DNA from: Aquimarina longa SW024
GTDB taxonomy: Bacteria; Bacteroidota; Bacteroidia; Flavobacteriales; Flavobacteriaceae
Direction of reading: 5' to 3'
DNA: 64,000 nt
NCBI RefSeq assembly: GCF_001401755.1
Contig: NZ_AVQK01000023.1
Coordinates: 62,001 to 126,000, forward strand
Under the pieces are notes generated by a model, which did not search any database, was not told where the DNA came from, and saw only the letters and a program-made list of their open reading frames with translations. The number at the start of each line of letters is the position of its first letter. Position 1 is the first letter of the stretch. Of this stretch, positions 62,835-64,000 are shown piece by piece. The translations under genes and the position numbers were made by a program.

Positions 62835-63230
62835 TCAATAAAACAAGGTACTTATTTCATCTGTAATCTTAGTAGGTCTTAACGTTTCTTTATATAACAA
62901 GCACCACATTGTTGTTGCAGTAACCAATACTTTTTGAGTAGTCTTATTTATTATTTTAGTGTGTCGCTCCGTTTTAACACCTTTACACTCCTCTATCCAA
63001 GTCTGGATGATAATCGTATCATTCTCTAAAGCCGGATAGTGATATTCGATATGATGACTAAGTGCAACCCAAACATATTTATTTCTTATAATATCATCAG
63101 TCTTAAACTTCCAATGTTTTATAGCAATATCCTGTACCCACTGTAGATATACTACATTATTTACATGATTCATATCATCAATTGCAGATTCTGGAACGGT
63201 GAATTGATCTTCAAAAACTTCAGGTTTCAT
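62835..63230 (-). CDS. Acyl-CoA thioesterase (4HBT hot-dog family)
   Basis: 131 residues from the ATG at 63230 (MKPEVFEDQFTVPESAIDDM); an ATG 18 bp earlier adds six residues. Hot-dog signature DDMNHVNNVVYLQWVQDIAI with N-H-V-N in place of the D of many 4HBT enzymes. WVALSHHIEYHYPALENDTI and MWCLLYKETLRP fit the family. Likely hydrolyses short-chain or hydroxybenzoyl-type acyl-CoA. Downstream of mgtE. Confidence 0.8.
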   Translation of the reverse strand: MKPEVFEDQFTVPESAIDDMNHVNNVVYLQWVQDIAIKHWKFKTDDIIRNKYVWVALSHHIEYHYPALENDTIIIQTWIEECKGVKTERHTKIINKTTQKVLVTATTMWCLLYKETLRPTKITDEISTLFY

Positions 63231-63292
63231 AAGTATTATAATTAACAAATAAAGCTACAACTATTTTTTTCATCAAAAAGATGATCATATCA

Positions 63293-64000
63293 CTAAAATC
63301 CTAAAATAAGTTGTGCAATATAAAAGAATAAGAAAATCCCAAAAATATCATTACTTGTAGTAATAAAAGGTCCTGTTGCAATCGCAGGATCGATACCTTT
63401 TTTATCTAAAATGATTGGAACAAAAGTACCAATTAGAGCTGCTACTATAATCACGCTCATAAGGGCAGCAGCTATAGTTAGACTGAATGAAATCTCATAC
63501 CCCATTATAAACCCAAAAATAAGAATCAACATTGCTAATGCAACTCCATTTATTAAACTAAGGCTTACTTCTTTTAATAATCGATTTAATAAGCTTCCTT
63601 TTACAACATTATTTGCTAATCCTTGTACAATAATTGCAGAAGACTGAACACCTACATTACCTGCCATTGCAGCAATCAATGGAGTATAAAAAAACAAGTC
63701 TCTAATTCTGGGATTACTCATTACCTCTTCAAAACCCTGCATAATAAACACACTTCCTAATCCTCCAAAAAGGCCTAAAATCAGCCATGGTAATCGTGCT
63801 CTGGTTAGTTCCCATACATTATCATCTGCTTCTACATCCTGAGAGATCCCTGCTGCGAGTTGATAATCTTTTTCGGCTTCATCTTTAATAAAGTCTACCA
63901 TATCATCTATCGTTACCCGCCCAACTAATACCCCACTATGATCTATAACTGGTATTGCTTCTAGATCATACTTTTGCATAATACGTGCCACTTCTTCTCC
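63293..64000 (-). CDS. mgtE: Magnesium transporter MgtE, C-terminal part (gene continues beyond the window)
   Basis: The frame is open to base 64000. The first visible residues are the end of the second CBS domain (EAIPVIDHSGVLVGRVTIDD), then the plug helix and the five-helix transmembrane domain: ARLPWLILGLFGGLGSVFIM, TPLIAAMAGNVGVQSSAIIV, the ASP/GLY-rich pore region and the last helices GPFITTSNDIFGIFLFFYIA. The N-terminal domain is outside the window. The GTG at 63991 is internal, not a start. Confidence 0.88.
   Translation of the reverse strand, partial: GEEVARIMQKYDLEAIPVIDHSGVLVGRVTIDDMVDFIKDEAEKDYQLAAGISQDVEADDNVWELTRARLPWLILGLFGGLGSVFIMQGFEEVMSNPRIRDLFFYTPLIAAMAGNVGVQSSAIIVQGLANNVVKGSLLNRLLKEVSLSLINGVALAMLILIFGFIMGYEISFSLTIAAALMSVIIVAALIGTFVPIILDKKGIDPAIATGPFITTSNDIFGIFLFFYIAQLILGF

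Overview
The window is low-GC DNA from a marine-type member of the Bacteroidota, most likely family Flavobacteriaceae (Aquimarina or a close relative would fit). The grounds are: TolC-fused RND pumps, FecR/sigma/TonB receptor units, many AraC-type regulators with membrane or TPR N-termini, a curlin-repeat protein, DUF4280/PAAR/VgrG type VI secretion accessories of the Bacteroidota kind, and promoters resembling the Bacteroidota TTG...TAnnTTTG type. The assignment comes from reading protein families; no search was run.

Layout. 1-3827: metal efflux locus (end of a CusA/CzcA pump fused to TolC, its CusB-like adaptor lipoprotein, a Fur-family regulator). 3828-8169: decayed DNA with two AraC-type regulators, a broken small gene and an IS66 transposase remnant. 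8170-9807: two lipoproteins, the first matching domain 1 of cholesterol-dependent cytolysins and stopping there. 10048-14605 (minus): PAAR protein, 918-residue M23/SH3/CHAP-like effector, candidate immunity lipoprotein, a second small gene, and a displaced 78-bp copy of the effector linker. 14840-16085: duplicated small XRE regulators and a 42-bp tandem array. 16213-25793: tRNA-Leu, M20 dipeptidase, curlin-repeat protein, BlaI/M56 sensor pair with a visible operator, DUF4407 protein, and a TPR-AraC regulator beside a double-glycine leader peptide gene. 25868-31978: a complete-looking trans-4-hydroxy-L-proline catabolic set (D-hydroxyproline oxidase, epimerase, deaminase, semialdehyde dehydrogenase) with a divergent AraC regulator. 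32026-41939: DUF3050 protein, a second 42-bp tandem array, an alpha/beta hydrolase lacking its nucleophile serine, a lipoprotein, an AraC regulator, a DEAD-box helicase pseudogene, a membrane MutS-like ATPase and small housekeeping genes.

41980-56135 (minus) is the most unusual region: a VgrG-led type VI secretion accessory island. In transcription order it holds VgrG, an unlisted 56-residue ORF, a protein with a caspase-like His/Cys pair, three small secreted proteins or lipoproteins, a LysM protein, a DUF4280 (PAAR-like) protein, an 874-residue OmpA-domain protein, and a family of paralogous two-domain proteins interleaved with small lipoproteins. The last part has been rebuilt by recombination: a 1,047-bp block is present twice with one silent difference seen, joined to divergent N-termini; one paralog is truncated and frameshifted; one 71-residue ORF is a chimera of two gene families. 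I read this as a diversifying effector/immunity array, which is inference.

56606-64000: a DUF6438 lipoprotein, a zinc-protease-like lipoprotein, an ECF sigma/FecR/TonB-receptor signalling unit, a cupin, an acyl-CoA thioesterase and the C-terminal part of MgtE, which runs off the window.
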